Counted from the first letter of the stretch, positions 17,265 through 26,386 are shown. The stretch: DNA of 64,000 bases from Actinobaculum massiliense (GCF_001457435.1 NZ_LN881717.1:257896-321895); one strand, 5' to 3'. The notes: generated from the letters alone by a model not told the origin. Made by a program: numbers and translations.

Positions 17265-19499
17265 CTATCCCCTTTCCAAGTACTCGGCTCGCTCGGTATC
17301 AAGGCGCGCAATGGCCTGAGCCAGCGCGCCATGCTCGGAGAGCTCGGGGTCCGCGGCGATAACCGCCTGCGCACCCAAGCGCGCCTGAGTGGCTATATCG
17401 GAGTCGCGCACCACCGAGAGGAAACGCAGGTGGCTATGCCCGCCGGCCTGCTGCGATCCCAGCACATCACCCTCATCGCGCAGTTCCATATCTTTTTCGG
17501 CCAGCGCGAAACCGTCGGTCGTTGACGCAAAGGCTTCCAAGCGGCGAGCGGCGAGCGAGCCGGCCGGCGCGTCAGAAACGGCTAAGCACACGCCCGGCTT
17601 CGTGCCGCGCCCAATGCGCCCGCGAAGCTGGTGGAGCTGGGATAGGCCGAAGCGATCGGCATCCAAAATAATCATCATGGTCGCCTCCGGCACGTCCACT
17701 CCCACCTCAATCACCGTGGTTGCGACGAGAAGAGGCGCCGCTCCGGAAGCAAACTCTCGCATTCGCTCCAGCTTTTCATCGGCTCCCATTCGCCCGTGCA
17801 GGGTGCCAATCTGCACTCCGGCCAGTTGCGGGAGCGCGGCCAGCCGCTCGGCAGTCTCCTCCACCGAGGCGAGTTCGGAGGCCTCGCCGTCCGCTGGGCT
17901 TGGCGCCGTGCTTTGCTCCGCGCTGGGCGCCGGGCCTTCAGCCTCATCACCAATGCGCGGGCAAACAACGTACACTCGCCCGCCGGCATCGATTTCCTCG
18001 CGGGCACGCTGCCAGGCCCGGGCCATCCACGGTCCGTTTTGCGACGGAACCAGGGTGGTGGAAATCCCCGCTCTTCCGCCGGGCGATTCGCGCAAAGTCG
18101 AAATCTCCAGGTCGCCAAAGATCGTCATGGCCAGCGTGCGCGGGATTGGGGTAGCCGTCATCACCAGCGTATGTATTCCCCGCGCTAGTCGCTCGCGCTG
18201 ATCCACGCCAAAGCGGTGCTGTTCGTCCACCACCGCCAGGCCGAGGAACGGCAACTGCACATCGTCGGACAGCAGAGCGTGGGTGCCCACCACAATTCCC
18301 GCCTGGCCGGAGGCGAGCCGGGCCAACGCTTTGCGCCGTTCCCCAGCCGTCATCGACCCCGTCAGCAGCTCCACTCGCGTTGCGTGCTCGGGCGCCCCGA
18401 GCTGGCCGCCCGCATCTAAATCCCCCAGCAGAGATTGAATCGAACGCAGATGTTGCTGGGCTAAAACTTCCGTCGGCGCCAGCAAGGCGGCTTGGCCACC
18501 GCCGTCGATCACCTGCAGCATCGCGCGCAGGGCCACAATTGTTTTTCCCGACCCCACGTCTCCTTCAAGCAGGCGTTGCATGGGGCTGGGAGCCGCGAGG
18601 TCGCGAGCGATTTCTTCGCCCACCTGGCGTTGCCCGGCGGTTAACGTAAAGGGCAGGCGCGCGTCGAAGGCGTCGAGAATTCCGCCCGAAATCTTCGGGT
18701 ATCGACGGGTTTCCTGCCGGTGCATGCGCGCCGCTCGCTGAGCCAGCGCGGCCTGCAACACAAAAGCCTCCTCGTGCTTCATGCGCTCGCGGGCGCGTGC
18801 CCACTCTCCCGCATTCGCAGGTTCGTGGAGCTGGTGAATGGCGGCGTACAGCTCCGGAAGGCCGTGCGCTGCGCGGTAGGCCGGCGGTAGCGGATCGAGA
18901 AGATCGCCGGCACTGAGGCTAGGAAGCACGGTGGCCACGGCGCGCTGAATTTTCCAGGACGGCATTTTCACCGAGGCATGGTAAATGGGAATTGGCCGGG
19001 TAATGCGTTCAGGGTCGACGTAGCCGTCGGTCAATTCGTAATCGGGATGGGTGAGCTGAAGCTGACCGCGGTAGGAAGAAACCGTGCCCGAAAAAATCGC
19101 CACAGTCCCAGGCAAAAGGCGACTTTCGTGGTATTTCAGGGGGCGTGCGGACTTTCCGAAGAAGGTGAGTTCGAGGATTTGCTCGCCGTCGGAAATGCGA
19201 ACATTCAAGATGAAGCCGCGGCGGGCATTCATGGGGCGCAAGTTGGTATCGAGAACGCGAGCGATAACGGTGACGGCCTCGCCGTCACGCAGGGCGCGAA
19301 TAGGGAGCAATTGCCCGCGCGTGGCGTACCTAAACGGGAAGTGATAGATGAGGTCCGCCACGGTTTCCAAGCCGATTTTTTCCAATTGCTGGGCGGTTCG
19401 TTTGCCCAAGGAACGCCACAGCGGAGTGCTTAGTGCGGTCCAACTATCCGAGACGACGGCGGAATTGCGCACATCTGCCTGCGCTTTTGCATCTTTCAT
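17265..19499 (-). CDS. recG: ATP-dependent DNA helicase RecG
   Basis: A replication-fork regression and recombination helicase, about 744 residues. The N-terminal wedge/OB domain includes LSTPLWRSLGKRTAQQLEKIG and FPFRYATR. The helicase core has Walker A EGDVGSGKTIVALRAML, DEQH box VVDEQHRFGVDQR, TATPIPRTLAM, and C-terminal motifs VIEVGVDVPEATMM and QLRGRIGRGTKPG. An open frame runs to 19589, but the ATG at 19499 has GGAGG five bases upstream and starts the normal N-terminus. It is divergent from rpmB. Confidence 0.95.
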   Translation of the reverse strand: MKDAKAQADVRNSAVVSDSWTALSTPLWRSLGKRTAQQLEKIGLETVADLIYHFPFRYATRGQLLPIRALRDGEAVTVIARVLDTNLRPMNARRGFILNVRISDGEQILELTFFGKSARPLKYHESRLLPGTVAIFSGTVSSYRGQLQLTHPDYELTDGYVDPERITRPIPIYHASVKMPSWKIQRAVATVLPSLSAGDLLDPLPPAYRAAHGLPELYAAIHQLHEPANAGEWARARERMKHEEAFVLQAALAQRAARMHRQETRRYPKISGGILDAFDARLPFTLTAGQRQVGEEIARDLAAPSPMQRLLEGDVGSGKTIVALRAMLQVIDGGGQAALLAPTEVLAQQHLRSIQSLLGDLDAGGQLGAPEHATRVELLTGSMTAGERRKALARLASGQAGIVVGTHALLSDDVQLPFLGLAVVDEQHRFGVDQRERLARGIHTLVMTATPIPRTLAMTIFGDLEISTLRESPGGRAGISTTLVPSQNGPWMARAWQRAREEIDAGGRVYVVCPRIGDEAEGPAPSAEQSTAPSPADGEASELASVEETAERLAALPQLAGVQIGTLHGRMGADEKLERMREFASGAAPLLVATTVIEVGVDVPEATMMIILDADRFGLSQLHQLRGRIGRGTKPGVCLAVSDAPAGSLAARRLEAFASTTDGFALAEKDMELRDEGDVLGSQQAGGHSHLRFLSVVRDSDIATQARLGAQAVIAADPELSEHGALAQAIARLDTERAEYLERG

Positions 19500-19571
19500 C
19501 GCCGCCTCCTGCCCCACCAAGGTTACCCGAGATTGTGACGCAGAAGGTGCCCAATCCCACGACACCGCTAT

Positions 19572-19600
19572 TTGTTCGGCCAGGCTCAACAGGCTACACT
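19572..19600 (+). promoter_or_regulatory. sigma-A-type promoter of rpmB
   Basis: TTGTTC at 19572-19577 and TACACT at 19595-19600 are separated by exactly 17 bp. They lie 58 bp before the rpmB start in the recG/rpmB divergent gap. Confidence 0.65.
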
Positions 19601-19658
19601 AGACGGGTTGCAATTCTTATCTGGAGCACGAGGCTCCGGAAACCCGAAGGAGATAACC

Positions 19659-19850
19659 GTGGCTTCTGTTTGCGATATCTGTGGCAAGCGCCCGGGCTTC
19701 GGCAAGAGCGTCTCGCACTCTCACGTGCGGACGAACCGCCGCTGGAACCCGAACATCCAGCGTGTGCGCGCCCTGGTCAAGGGTGCCCCGAAGCGCCTTA
19801 ATGTTTGTACGTCCTGCCTCAAGGCTGGAAAGGTGCAGCGCGCCGCTTAG
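19659..19850 (+). CDS. rpmB: 50S ribosomal protein L28
   Basis: 63 residues starting at GTG with GAAGGAG upstream: [21 protein letters not shown], then [16 protein letters not shown]. Two CxxC pairs (CDIC and CTSC) make this the zinc-binding form of L28. A longer in-frame extension to 19572 is not coding: it would cover the promoter. It is a monocistronic gene between its own promoter and a strong hairpin. Confidence 0.96.
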   Translation: MASVCDICGKRPGFGKSVSHSHVRTNRRWNPNIQRVRALVKGAPKRLNVCTSCLKAGKVQRAA

Positions 19851-19866
19851 AATCTAAGCATTACGT

Positions 19867-19902
19867 TTGTGGCCGCTCCCCGAAGGGAGCGGCCACAAGT
19901 GT
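19867..19902. terminator. bidirectional hairpin between rpmB and adh
   Basis: A 14-bp perfect stem, 19867-19880 with 19885-19898, closed by a CGAA tetraloop and followed on the plus strand by GTGTTT. It separates convergent rpmB and the alcohol dehydrogenase gene and could serve both. Confidence 0.7.
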
Positions 19903-19918
19903 TTAAGCCGCTATCGCT

Positions 19919-20938
19919 TTAGAGCGAGAAGTCGACGACCATGCGGCCTTCGATCTTGCCGTCAAGCATTTCGTCGATCATGTCATTCAGATCGGAAAGC
20001 GGACGGGTCTTGACGATCGGCTTGACCAGGCCATCGGCACCGAACTGGAACGCCTCGGCCAAATCCTGGCGGGTGCCCACCAGCGAGCCCTTCACCTTGA
20101 TGCCGTCGAGTACGGTCTTGACGATCGGCAGATCGATGGCGCCGTTGGGCAGGCCCACGCACACCACGTTGCCGTTGGCGCGAACGCAACCAACGGCCTG
20201 GTTGAAGGCTGCCGGGTTCACGGCGGTTACGACGGCCACGTGAGCGCCGCCGACCTTCTCCTGAATCCACTCCCCGGAATCAACCTTGCCGGAGTTGACC
20301 ACGAGGTCCGCGCCAATCTTCTTGGCGGACTCAAGCTTCTCGTCGTTGATATCGACGGCGATGACCTTCGCCTTGAAAACGTTCTTGGCGTACTGGATGG
20401 CCAGGTTTCCAAGCCCGCCAGCACCGTAAATCGCAACCCACTGGCCCGGCTTGGTCTCACCAACCTTGAGAGCCTTGTAGGTGGTCACGCCAGCGCAGGT
20501 AATCGACGAGGCTTCCACCGGATCCAGGCCTTCCGGAACCTTCACCGCGTAGTCAGCCTTGACGATGCAGTACTCGGCCATCGCGCCGTCGACGTTATAG
20601 CCGGCGTTCTCCACGTTGCGACACAGGGTCTCATTGCCGGTCACGCAGTACTCACAGTGGCCGCAACCAGCGAAGAACCAGGCAATCGAAACACGGTCGC
20701 CAACCTTGAGGGAGGTGACGTCCTCACCAATTTCCTCGACGATGCCGATGCCCTCGTGACCAAGAACGCGGCCAGGGACCTCGCCGAAGTCGCCAGATGC
20801 GACGTGGATATCGGTGTGGCACAGGCCAGAGTACTCAACCTTGACCTTTGCCTCATTGGCCTTGATCGGGCGAAGCTCGAAATCATCCTTGAAATCTACG
20901 TGTCCATCACTGTTTTCACGAACTACTGCTGCACGCAT
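19919..20938 (-). CDS. zinc-dependent alcohol dehydrogenase (AdhP-like)
   Basis: 339 residues of the medium-chain dehydrogenase family, oxidising alcohols or reducing aldehydes with NAD. Catalytic zinc ligands are in [16 protein letters not shown] and [12 protein letters not shown], and the structural zinc loop is [15 protein letters not shown]. The Rossmann motif is [15 protein letters not shown]. The strongly biased codons suggest high expression. It may carry ethanol formation or detoxification during fermentation; the substrate cannot be read from sequence. The adjacent 226-bp upstream gap shows no clear operator. Confidence 0.92.
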   Translation of the reverse strand: MRAAVVRENSDGHVDFKDDFELRPIKANEAKVKVEYSGLCHTDIHVASGDFGEVPGRVLGHEGIGIVEEIGEDVTSLKVGDRVSIAWFFAGCGHCEYCVTGNETLCRNVENAGYNVDGAMAEYCIVKADYAVKVPEGLDPVEASSITCAGVTTYKALKVGETKPGQWVAIYGAGGLGNLAIQYAKNVFKAKVIAVDINDEKLESAKKIGADLVVNSGKVDSGEWIQEKVGGAHVAVVTAVNPAAFNQAVGCVRANGNVVCVGLPNGAIDLPIVKTVLDGIKVKGSLVGTRQDLAEAFQFGADGLVKPIVKTRPLSDLNDMIDEMLDGKIEGRMVVDFSL

Positions 20939-21164
20939 ATTGCCTCCTTGGTTGCGTATAGTGACGTCTTCGTACCTGCAAGAGCTCTAGCGAATCGGCT
21001 CTCGCGGCCACCACGCGATCTCCACGCGGTGCCGTCATCTCACCATCTTTCCGAAATTTGCGGAAATTTGAAGTGGCTAAACGGCCCGATCTTCGCATAG
21101 CACTGTTGCCTCACTCACTATAAGAATCGTTCTCACCTAGCCGAAAGTCGGCGCCGCGGCGAAG

Positions 21165-22214
21165 CTAATCCGCGCCGGCCGACGGAGCGAAGTGATCCCA
21201 GCCGCCCAAGCCTACGACGTCTTTCCCATCGAGCGTCACGCGGCCGGCCGCATGCGCTTCCCGAATAGTGCCAATACGGGTAAAGCCTTCGGGCAGAACC
21301 GGGGTGCGCATCCCCCACGCCCGCACGTGCGGGCGATTGAGGGTGCCGAGGAAGCCATGGTCTTCTCCGCCGGTGAGGACGCAGCGATAGGCCCAGTCCA
21401 CCGGATCGCTTCTTCCCAGATGGCGCGCCACCGGCAATAGCGCGTGCATGGCGGGTTCGAGCACCGCGGTATCAATATCGACCCATACCTTTGAAGCCTT
21501 GGCCAGCCGGGTTGCGTCACGCACCAGGCCGTCCGAAACGTCTATGAAGGCGCTGAGCTCACCCGCACGGGCCGCGCCAAGGGCTTGGATTACCGGCGGC
21601 TTGGGGCGGCGAAAATCATCGATGAGCAGGGTTTCTTGGTTCGCGTAATTGCCAACTTGCGGTGAAAATCCGCGGCGCAAAAGCTCATATCCCGCCGCCG
21701 AGCGCCCCAGATTACCCACGTGGATGAGGGCCTCCCCCGGTTGCGCCGATCGCCGCAGGAGCGGATCGCGTCCCTCGAGGTCTCCCAGGACGGTCACCCC
21801 AATAGTGACGCGATCCCCCGAGACGAGATCTCCGCCGTCGACCCCGCAACCAAGCGGCGCGCAGGCATCGGCAAGGCCCCGCGCGAAGTCCTCCACCCAG
21901 CTCACCGGGAGCCGGCCCGGTAGCTCCAGGCCGATCACCAGGCTCACCGGGCGCGCTCCCATAGCCACCGCGTCGGCGATGTTTTGCATGGCCGCGCGCC
22001 AGCCGACGTCGCGCCCGGTGGACCAGTCGCGTCGAAAGTGAACGCCCTCGACCAGCATGTCGGTGGAAATGGCCACCCGACCATCGCTCATCGGTAGCAC
22101 CGCGCAGTCGTCGCCGCTGGGCACCACCGCGCCAGAAGCTTGCGGGAGGAGCGGCAAAAAGCGGGCCAAAAGCTCATCTTCGGACATTTCTTCTACAAAC
22201 ACGTAGTTCATCAT
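21165..22214 (-). CDS. thiL: thiamine-monophosphate kinase
   Basis: 349 residues that phosphorylate thiamine monophosphate to the active diphosphate. Visible motifs are GDDCAVLPMSDGRVAISTDM near the N-terminus, MGARPVSLVIGLELP, GVDGGDLVSGDRVTI and AFIDVSDGLVRDATRLAK. No other thiamine genes are nearby, which fits the ddl-thiL-rpmB-recG neighbourhood conserved in actinobacteria, although two extra genes interrupt it here. The sequence immediately upstream of the start is interrupted by a library-adapter palindrome about 100 bp away. Confidence 0.95.
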   Translation of the reverse strand: MMNYVFVEEMSEDELLARFLPLLPQASGAVVPSGDDCAVLPMSDGRVAISTDMLVEGVHFRRDWSTGRDVGWRAAMQNIADAVAMGARPVSLVIGLELPGRLPVSWVEDFARGLADACAPLGCGVDGGDLVSGDRVTIGVTVLGDLEGRDPLLRRSAQPGEALIHVGNLGRSAAGYELLRRGFSPQVGNYANQETLLIDDFRRPKPPVIQALGAARAGELSAFIDVSDGLVRDATRLAKASKVWVDIDTAVLEPAMHALLPVARHLGRSDPVDWAYRCVLTGGEDHGFLGTLNRPHVRAWGMRTPVLPEGFTRIGTIREAHAAGRVTLDGKDVVGLGGWDHFAPSAGAD

Positions 22215-22312
22215 TCCATTTTGTGCCGCGCTTCGCGCGCGGAGCTACTGCCGTGCAGGCGGCAGCTCGACGGCGCGGCGGCGTGGCCCCGCCCCTCCCG
22301 CCCGCCCTGTCG

Positions 22313-22350
22313 CTGTCTCTTATACACATCTCGATGTGTATAAGAGACAG
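22313..22350. other. Tn5/Nextera mosaic-end palindrome (artefact)
   Basis: Positions 22313-22331 read CTGTCTCTTATACACATCT, the exact 19-bp Tn5 mosaic end used in tagmentation libraries. 22333-22350 is the inverted 18 bp of the same sequence, with only two bases between the 18-bp arms. No transposase or target duplication is present. This is retained adapter sequence, so the true sequence across this point is uncertain and the left and right flanks may not be adjacent in the organism. Apparent frames here encode SLIHIEMCIRDS and SYTHRDVYKRQ, the translations of the adapter. Confidence 0.95.
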
Positions 22351-22379
22351 GCCCCGCACGCCCGCCGGAATTTAAAAGC

Positions 22380-22422
22380 AAAAAAGCGGGGCGGCAAGCG
22401 CCTGCGCGCATCACCGCCCCGC
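22380..22422 (-). terminator. intrinsic terminator of the FMN reductase gene
   Basis: GCGGGGCGG (22386-22394) pairs perfectly with 22414-22422. On the minus strand the stem is followed by six T residues (22380-22385). It lies 50 bp after the reductase stop and just before the adapter palindrome, so this side of the join is intact. Confidence 0.85.
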
Positions 22423-22472
22423 CTATCGCGGAAGGCGCGAGCATAAAGCTCGCCACCCCGCGTCAGATTGAG

Positions 22473-23012
22473 TTACTTCGAAGCCTTGATGAAGTCGACG
22501 AAAGCCTGCAACAGGCTCTTGAGGAATTCTTCCGAGCCGGCGTCAACCGTGCCGTCCGGCTGGATTCCCGCCTGGTTATTGTTGATGTAGGCCTCAGGCT
22601 GGCCAAGCAACTTGGCGTTGAAGAAGCCGAGCGAGGCGCGCAGGTGATTCTGCGCCACCGCGGTGCCGATCCCCGACGGGGAAACACCGGCCACGTAAAC
22701 CGGCTTGCCGCCGAAAACACCCTCGCCGTAGGGGCGCGAGCCCCACTCGATGGCGTTCATAATCGACGCCGCCGGCATGCGGTTGTGCTCCGGGGTAACG
22801 ATGAGAAGGCCGTCGGCCTCCTCGATCGCCTTCTTGTATTCCTTGGCCCACTCCGGGTATTCGGAGTCGACGTCGCGGTTGTAAAGCTCGAAGTGGTTGA
22901 CGTTCAGGTCAACCAGCTCCACGCCCTCCGGCGCGTTCTTTTCCCAGAACTTCACCAAGCCGCGGTTAATAGAGTCCTTCGCGGCCGAACCGACCATGTA
23001 CGCAATCTTCAT
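22473..23012 (-). CDS. NADPH-dependent FMN reductase family protein
   Basis: 179 residues with a flavodoxin-like fold. The N-terminal MKIAYMVGSAAKDSINRGL is the FMN phosphate loop, and PEHNRMPAASIMNAIEWGSRPYG matches the PEYNxxxPxxLKNAIDW motif of NADPH:FMN and azo/quinone reductases. It likely reduces quinones, azo compounds or free flavin; the exact substrate is unknown. It is monocistronic, with a strong terminator and a MarR-type inverted repeat upstream, which together suggest an inducible stress gene. Confidence 0.85.
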   Translation of the reverse strand: MKIAYMVGSAAKDSINRGLVKFWEKNAPEGVELVDLNVNHFELYNRDVDSEYPEWAKEYKKAIEEADGLLIVTPEHNRMPAASIMNAIEWGSRPYGEGVFGGKPVYVAGVSPSGIGTAVAQNHLRASLGFFNAKLLGQPEAYINNNQAGIQPDGTVDAGSEEFLKSLLQAFVDFIKASK

Positions 23013-23064
23013 AAGAATTCTCCTCGAGGGTAATTTGCGCTTCCATCGTCAGCTTACATCAAAT

Positions 23065-23084
23065 GTAGTTGAATATGCAACTAC
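23065..23084. promoter_or_regulatory. MarR-like inverted repeat
   Basis: GTAGTTG and CAACTAC form a perfect 7-bp inverted repeat around a 6-bp centre, 53-72 bp upstream of the FMN reductase start. Its size and AT-rich centre resemble operators of MarR/HxlR redox-sensing regulators. No such regulator gene is in the window. Confidence 0.5.
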
Positions 23085-23173
23085 GGGCGGGCTGGCCACA
23101 TTCATTTGCTTTTCGCCGGGCTGATCGGACCACATGCCCAGGCACAAGCAATCTCAGCCGGGCCGGCTAGGCA

Positions 23174-24274
23174 TTACCTCCGCCCGGCCGGCCGGGAAGC
23201 CGCCTGCGCGCAGAGCTCGTTAATCAGCTCCGCGTAAGGCAAGCCCGTCGCCTCCCACAGCGCCGGATACATGGAAACATTCGTAAATCCGGGCATTGTG
23301 TTGATTTCGTTGACGACGACGCGGCTCGGCCCTTCTTCGGTCAGGAAGAAATCGACTCGGGTCAGGCCTTCGCAATCAAAGGCCGTGAAGACCCGGCAGG
23401 CCATTTCCTGCATTTCCGCCGCCAAATCCTCCGGCAGCTTGGCCGGGATTTGCATGCGGAACCCACCGTTATCCTCGTACTTTGTCTCAAAGTCGTACCA
23501 CTGAGATGTCAGCACAATTTCACCCAAAACCGAGGCGCGCGGCCCGCGCCCCTCGCGCCCGCCAAGTACCGCGCATTCAATTTCCCGACCAGGAATGCCC
23601 TGCTCAATGAGCACCTTGGAATCCACCTTGTGGGCCACTTCTATGGCCGCATCCAAATCCTCCATGTTCGCCACGCGCGAGATTCCCAGGCTAGATCCGG
23701 CGCGAGCCGGCTTCACGTAGAGCGGGAACTTCAGCCGCGAGGCTTCTTCCCGCACGGCGTCGGGCTCATTGGCCCAGCGGGGGGCGTCGGCCAAAACATA
23801 GGGGGTGAACGGGATGCCCGCCTCCTCCAAAACGACCTTCGTGAAGTGCTTGTCCATTCCGGCGGCGCTGGCGAACACGCCGCAGCCGACGTACGGGATC
23901 CCCATCATTTCGAAAAGTCCCTGAATAGTGCCGTCTTCACCGAAAGGCCCGTGCAAAAGCGGAAAGACGATATCAATGCGGCCCAGCGAGCGCATTTCCT
24001 TGCGCTCATTGACCACGCAGAACTCCGCCCCCGGACCGAAACCAGCGATGATTTTTTCTTCGCCAACCTGCACTTCGCCGTGTGGCCCGTTCGCCTCGAG
24101 CCCCTCCGGATCGTCGATCCCCGGAACCCAGGTGCCGTCCTTCGCAATCGCGATCGGCACCACCTCGTATAAGTCGCGGTCAATCGCTCGCATAACCGAC
24201 GCCGCCGTGAGGCACGAAACCGAATGCTCCCCGGACATTCCCCCGTAGACGAGAGCAACACGGATTTTTTCCAC
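23174..24274 (-). CDS. ddl: D-alanine--D-alanine ligase
   Basis: 366 residues of the ATP-grasp family making the D-Ala-D-Ala dipeptide for peptidoglycan. IRVALVYGGMSGEHSVSCLTA is the N-terminal signature. HGPFGEDGTIQGLFEMMGIPYVG, YVKPARAGSSLGIS and the C-terminal VVNEINTMPGFTNVSMYPALW are conserved. Visible residues fit a D-Ala-D-Ala rather than a D-Ala-D-Lac ligase (EHSVS plus YVG), so no vancomycin-type substitution is suggested. It works with MurA and MurI, also encoded here. Confidence 0.95.
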   Translation of the reverse strand: MEKIRVALVYGGMSGEHSVSCLTAASVMRAIDRDLYEVVPIAIAKDGTWVPGIDDPEGLEANGPHGEVQVGEEKIIAGFGPGAEFCVVNERKEMRSLGRIDIVFPLLHGPFGEDGTIQGLFEMMGIPYVGCGVFASAAGMDKHFTKVVLEEAGIPFTPYVLADAPRWANEPDAVREEASRLKFPLYVKPARAGSSLGISRVANMEDLDAAIEVAHKVDSKVLIEQGIPGREIECAVLGGREGRGPRASVLGEIVLTSQWYDFETKYEDNGGFRMQIPAKLPEDLAAEMQEMACRVFTAFDCEGLTRVDFFLTEEGPSRVVVNEINTMPGFTNVSMYPALWEATGLPYAELINELCAQAASRPAGRR

Positions 24275-24373
24275 AGTGATACCTTTCCCTGGTTGAGTTG
24301 CCTCTAACAGTACCCCGCGAGGCCTAGCTCCCCGCTACATTAACGCGTGTTTTCTACGCAACTGCGGGGCGTA

Positions 24374-24409
24374 GCCTTGCGCGCACAGTAGCGCGGCCTT
24401 GCGCGCACA
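24374..24409. repeat. 14-bp direct repeat before the lipoprotein gene
   Basis: GCCTTGCGCGCACA occurs at 24374-24387 and 24396-24409, a 22-bp period (about two helical turns), 28-63 bp upstream of the AMIN-like lipoprotein start. A direct-repeat operator is possible, but local GC-rich duplication is equally likely. Confidence 0.4.
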
Positions 24410-24436
24410 CCAGCGAGGCGCCGGTAGAGTAGCTTC

Positions 24437-25060
24437 ATGAAGAATGTAAGCCGCATCGCAGTTGTTATCCTCGCCGCCGGGTTAGCCGGTTGCTCCTCGC
24501 CGTCACCCCAGCAGAGCGCTTCGGAATCTCCCTCCACCGTTTCTGCGACGACGGCGTCGCCCACCACGGCCGCGCCGACACCAACTTCCGCTACCCCTAC
24601 GGCCGAAGCAAAGCTGGAAGGTTTCGATATTTCTGAGCGTCAATCGGAGGGCTTCCCGGCGCTCGACGGAACGATGGTGGAGATTGCCTCCAGCCGGGTT
24701 GCCGCCCACGACGGTTTTGACCGGGTGGTTGTGGAATACAAGGGCGCCGGGAACCTCGGCTGGCACGCCGGGTGGGACGCCCAGGCGATCACCGACGGGC
24801 GCGGCGAGGCCGTGGACATGCCGGGCAAACGCTTCCTCGAAGTGACCGTTGCGAACGTCAATATTCCTACGGACCTCACCGATCTGCCGGAGATTCAGCC
24901 CGCGAACCTGGGAGGCGCGAAGGCCGTGGCCGGGGTGCAGGTCGATTTCCCCTTTGAGGGGATGCACATGCTACACATTGGCGCGGATAAAGACCGCCCC
25001 TTCCGCGTGCAGGTTTTGCAGAACCCCACCCGGTTGGTGGTCGATATCGCCAACGAGTAG
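24437..25060 (+). CDS. AMIN-like domain lipoprotein
   Basis: 207 residues. The signal peptide MKNVSRIAVVILAAGLAGCSS has a lipobox (LAGC), so the mature protein is a membrane-anchored lipoprotein. A Thr/Pro/Ser/Ala-rich linker spans about 24-58. The C-terminal ~145 residues (FDRVVVEYKGAGN to PTRLVVDIANE) match the actinobacterial AMIN-like domain, which may bind the cell envelope. Function is unknown. It sits where plsC/gpsA-type genes lie in relatives, between ddl and murA, convergent with murA and ending 0 bp from it. Confidence 0.75.
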   Translation: MKNVSRIAVVILAAGLAGCSSPSPQQSASESPSTVSATTASPTTAAPTPTSATPTAEAKLEGFDISERQSEGFPALDGTMVEIASSRVAAHDGFDRVVVEYKGAGNLGWHAGWDAQAITDGRGEAVDMPGKRFLEVTVANVNIPTDLTDLPEIQPANLGGAKAVAGVQVDFPFEGMHMLHIGADKDRPFRVQVLQNPTRLVVDIANE

Positions 25061-26386
25061 CTAGTCTTCGAGCACCTCAATATTCGCACCGAGGGCCTGG
25101 AGCTTGCCCACAAAGTTTTCGTAGCCGCGGTCAATCACGTCGACGCCGGACACGCGGGACTCCCCTTCCGCGGCCAGCGCCGCGATGAGATGGGAGAACC
25201 CTCCGCGCAGATCCGGGACGTGAATATCCGCGCCGGTGAGCTGGGTGGGGCCCTGGATCACCGCAGAGTGATAGAAGTTTCGCTGCCCAAAGCGGCATTC
25301 GTGCCCGCCCAGGCATTCGCGATAAGTCTGGATATTCGCGCCCATTTCGCGTAGCGCCTGGGTGAAGCCGAAGCGGTTCTCGTACACGGTTTCGTGGATA
25401 ATCGAGAGCCCGGTTGCCTGAGTGAGGGCGACGACGAGCGGTTGTTGCCAGTCCGTCATAAAGCCGGGGTGCACATCGGTCTCAACCACGATTGCATTGA
25501 GCTCCCCGCCCGCATGCCAGAAGCGAATTCCGTCGTCGAGCACATCAAACTGCCCGCCGGCCTTACGGAAAGTGTTGAGGAAGGAAACCATCGGCTGCTG
25601 CTGGGCACCACGCACGAAAATATCGCCCCCGGTGGCCAACGCCGCCGACGCCCACGAACCGGCCTCAATGCGGTCGGGCAAAGCGGTGTGATGAAAGCCG
25701 TGGAGTTCCTTCACGCCTTCAATCCGGATGGTGCGGTCCGTATCGAGCGAAATCACCGCGCCCATTTTCTGCAGGACGTTAATGAGGTCCTCGATCTCCG
25801 GCTCCACCGCCGCATTGGAAAGAACCGTGATGCCGTCCGCCATTACCGCCGTCAGTAGCGTCTGCTCTGTGGCGCCAACCGACGGGTAGGGCAAGGTGAC
25901 GGGCTTAGCAGTGAGTCCCTTCGGGGCCACCAGGTGCATGCCCGCCGGCTCCTGGACGCGCTTGGCCCCGAAATCCTCTAGCACGTGGAGATGAAAATCC
26001 ACCGGGCGCGCGCCAATATGGCATCCGCCCAGGTCGGGAATGAAGGCTTCCCCTAGCGCGTGCAGGAGCGGACCGGCGAAAAGGATGGGGATACGCGAGG
26101 ATCCGGCCAAGGCGTTGACCTCGAGCGGGTCCTCGGGAAGGTGAATGCGGCCCGGGGTAATGGTGACGGTGCCTTCTTCGGCTTTGTAATCGACGTCCAC
26201 TCCGTGCAAACGCAGCAGGTTTGAAACCACTTCGACGTCGCGAATTTGCGGCACGTTCCGCAACACGGACGTTTCCTTGGTGAGGAGGGCCGCGACCATC
26301 GCTTTCGACACAAAATTCTTCGCTCCACGGACGTGGATCTCCCCCTTGAGGGGCTGACCACCGCGGACAAGAAGCTGAGAAACCAT
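25061..26386 (-). CDS. murA: UDP-N-acetylglucosamine 1-carboxyvinyltransferase
   Basis: The first committed peptidoglycan step, transferring enolpyruvate from PEP to UDP-GlcNAc; about 441 residues from the second of two close ATGs (26386), which has AAGGG six bases upstream. It shows VRGAKNFVSKAMVAAL (catalytic Lys/Asn region) and GGCHIGARPVDFHLHVLE. The active-site Cys in GGCHIGARP is present, unlike the Asp found in mycobacteria, so classic fosfomycin sensitivity at target level is expected. The N-terminal extension of the frame to 26545 is not homologous and is ignored. Confidence 0.95.
   Translation of the reverse strand: MVSQLLVRGGQPLKGEIHVRGAKNFVSKAMVAALLTKETSVLRNVPQIRDVEVVSNLLRLHGVDVDYKAEEGTVTITPGRIHLPEDPLEVNALAGSSRIPILFAGPLLHALGEAFIPDLGGCHIGARPVDFHLHVLEDFGAKRVQEPAGMHLVAPKGLTAKPVTLPYPSVGATEQTLLTAVMADGITVLSNAAVEPEIEDLINVLQKMGAVISLDTDRTIRIEGVKELHGFHHTALPDRIEAGSWASAALATGGDIFVRGAQQQPMVSFLNTFRKAGGQFDVLDDGIRFWHAGGELNAIVVETDVHPGFMTDWQQPLVVALTQATGLSIIHETVYENRFGFTQALREMGANIQTYRECLGGHECRFGQRNFYHSAVIQGPTQLTGADIHVPDLRGGFSHLIAALAAEGESRVSGVDVIDRGYENFVGKLQALGANIEVLED

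Noticed and set aside
22174-22456. Small frames containing SLIHIEMCIRDS or SYTHRDVYKRQ
   Set aside because: They are translations of the Tn5/Nextera adapter palindrome, not genes.
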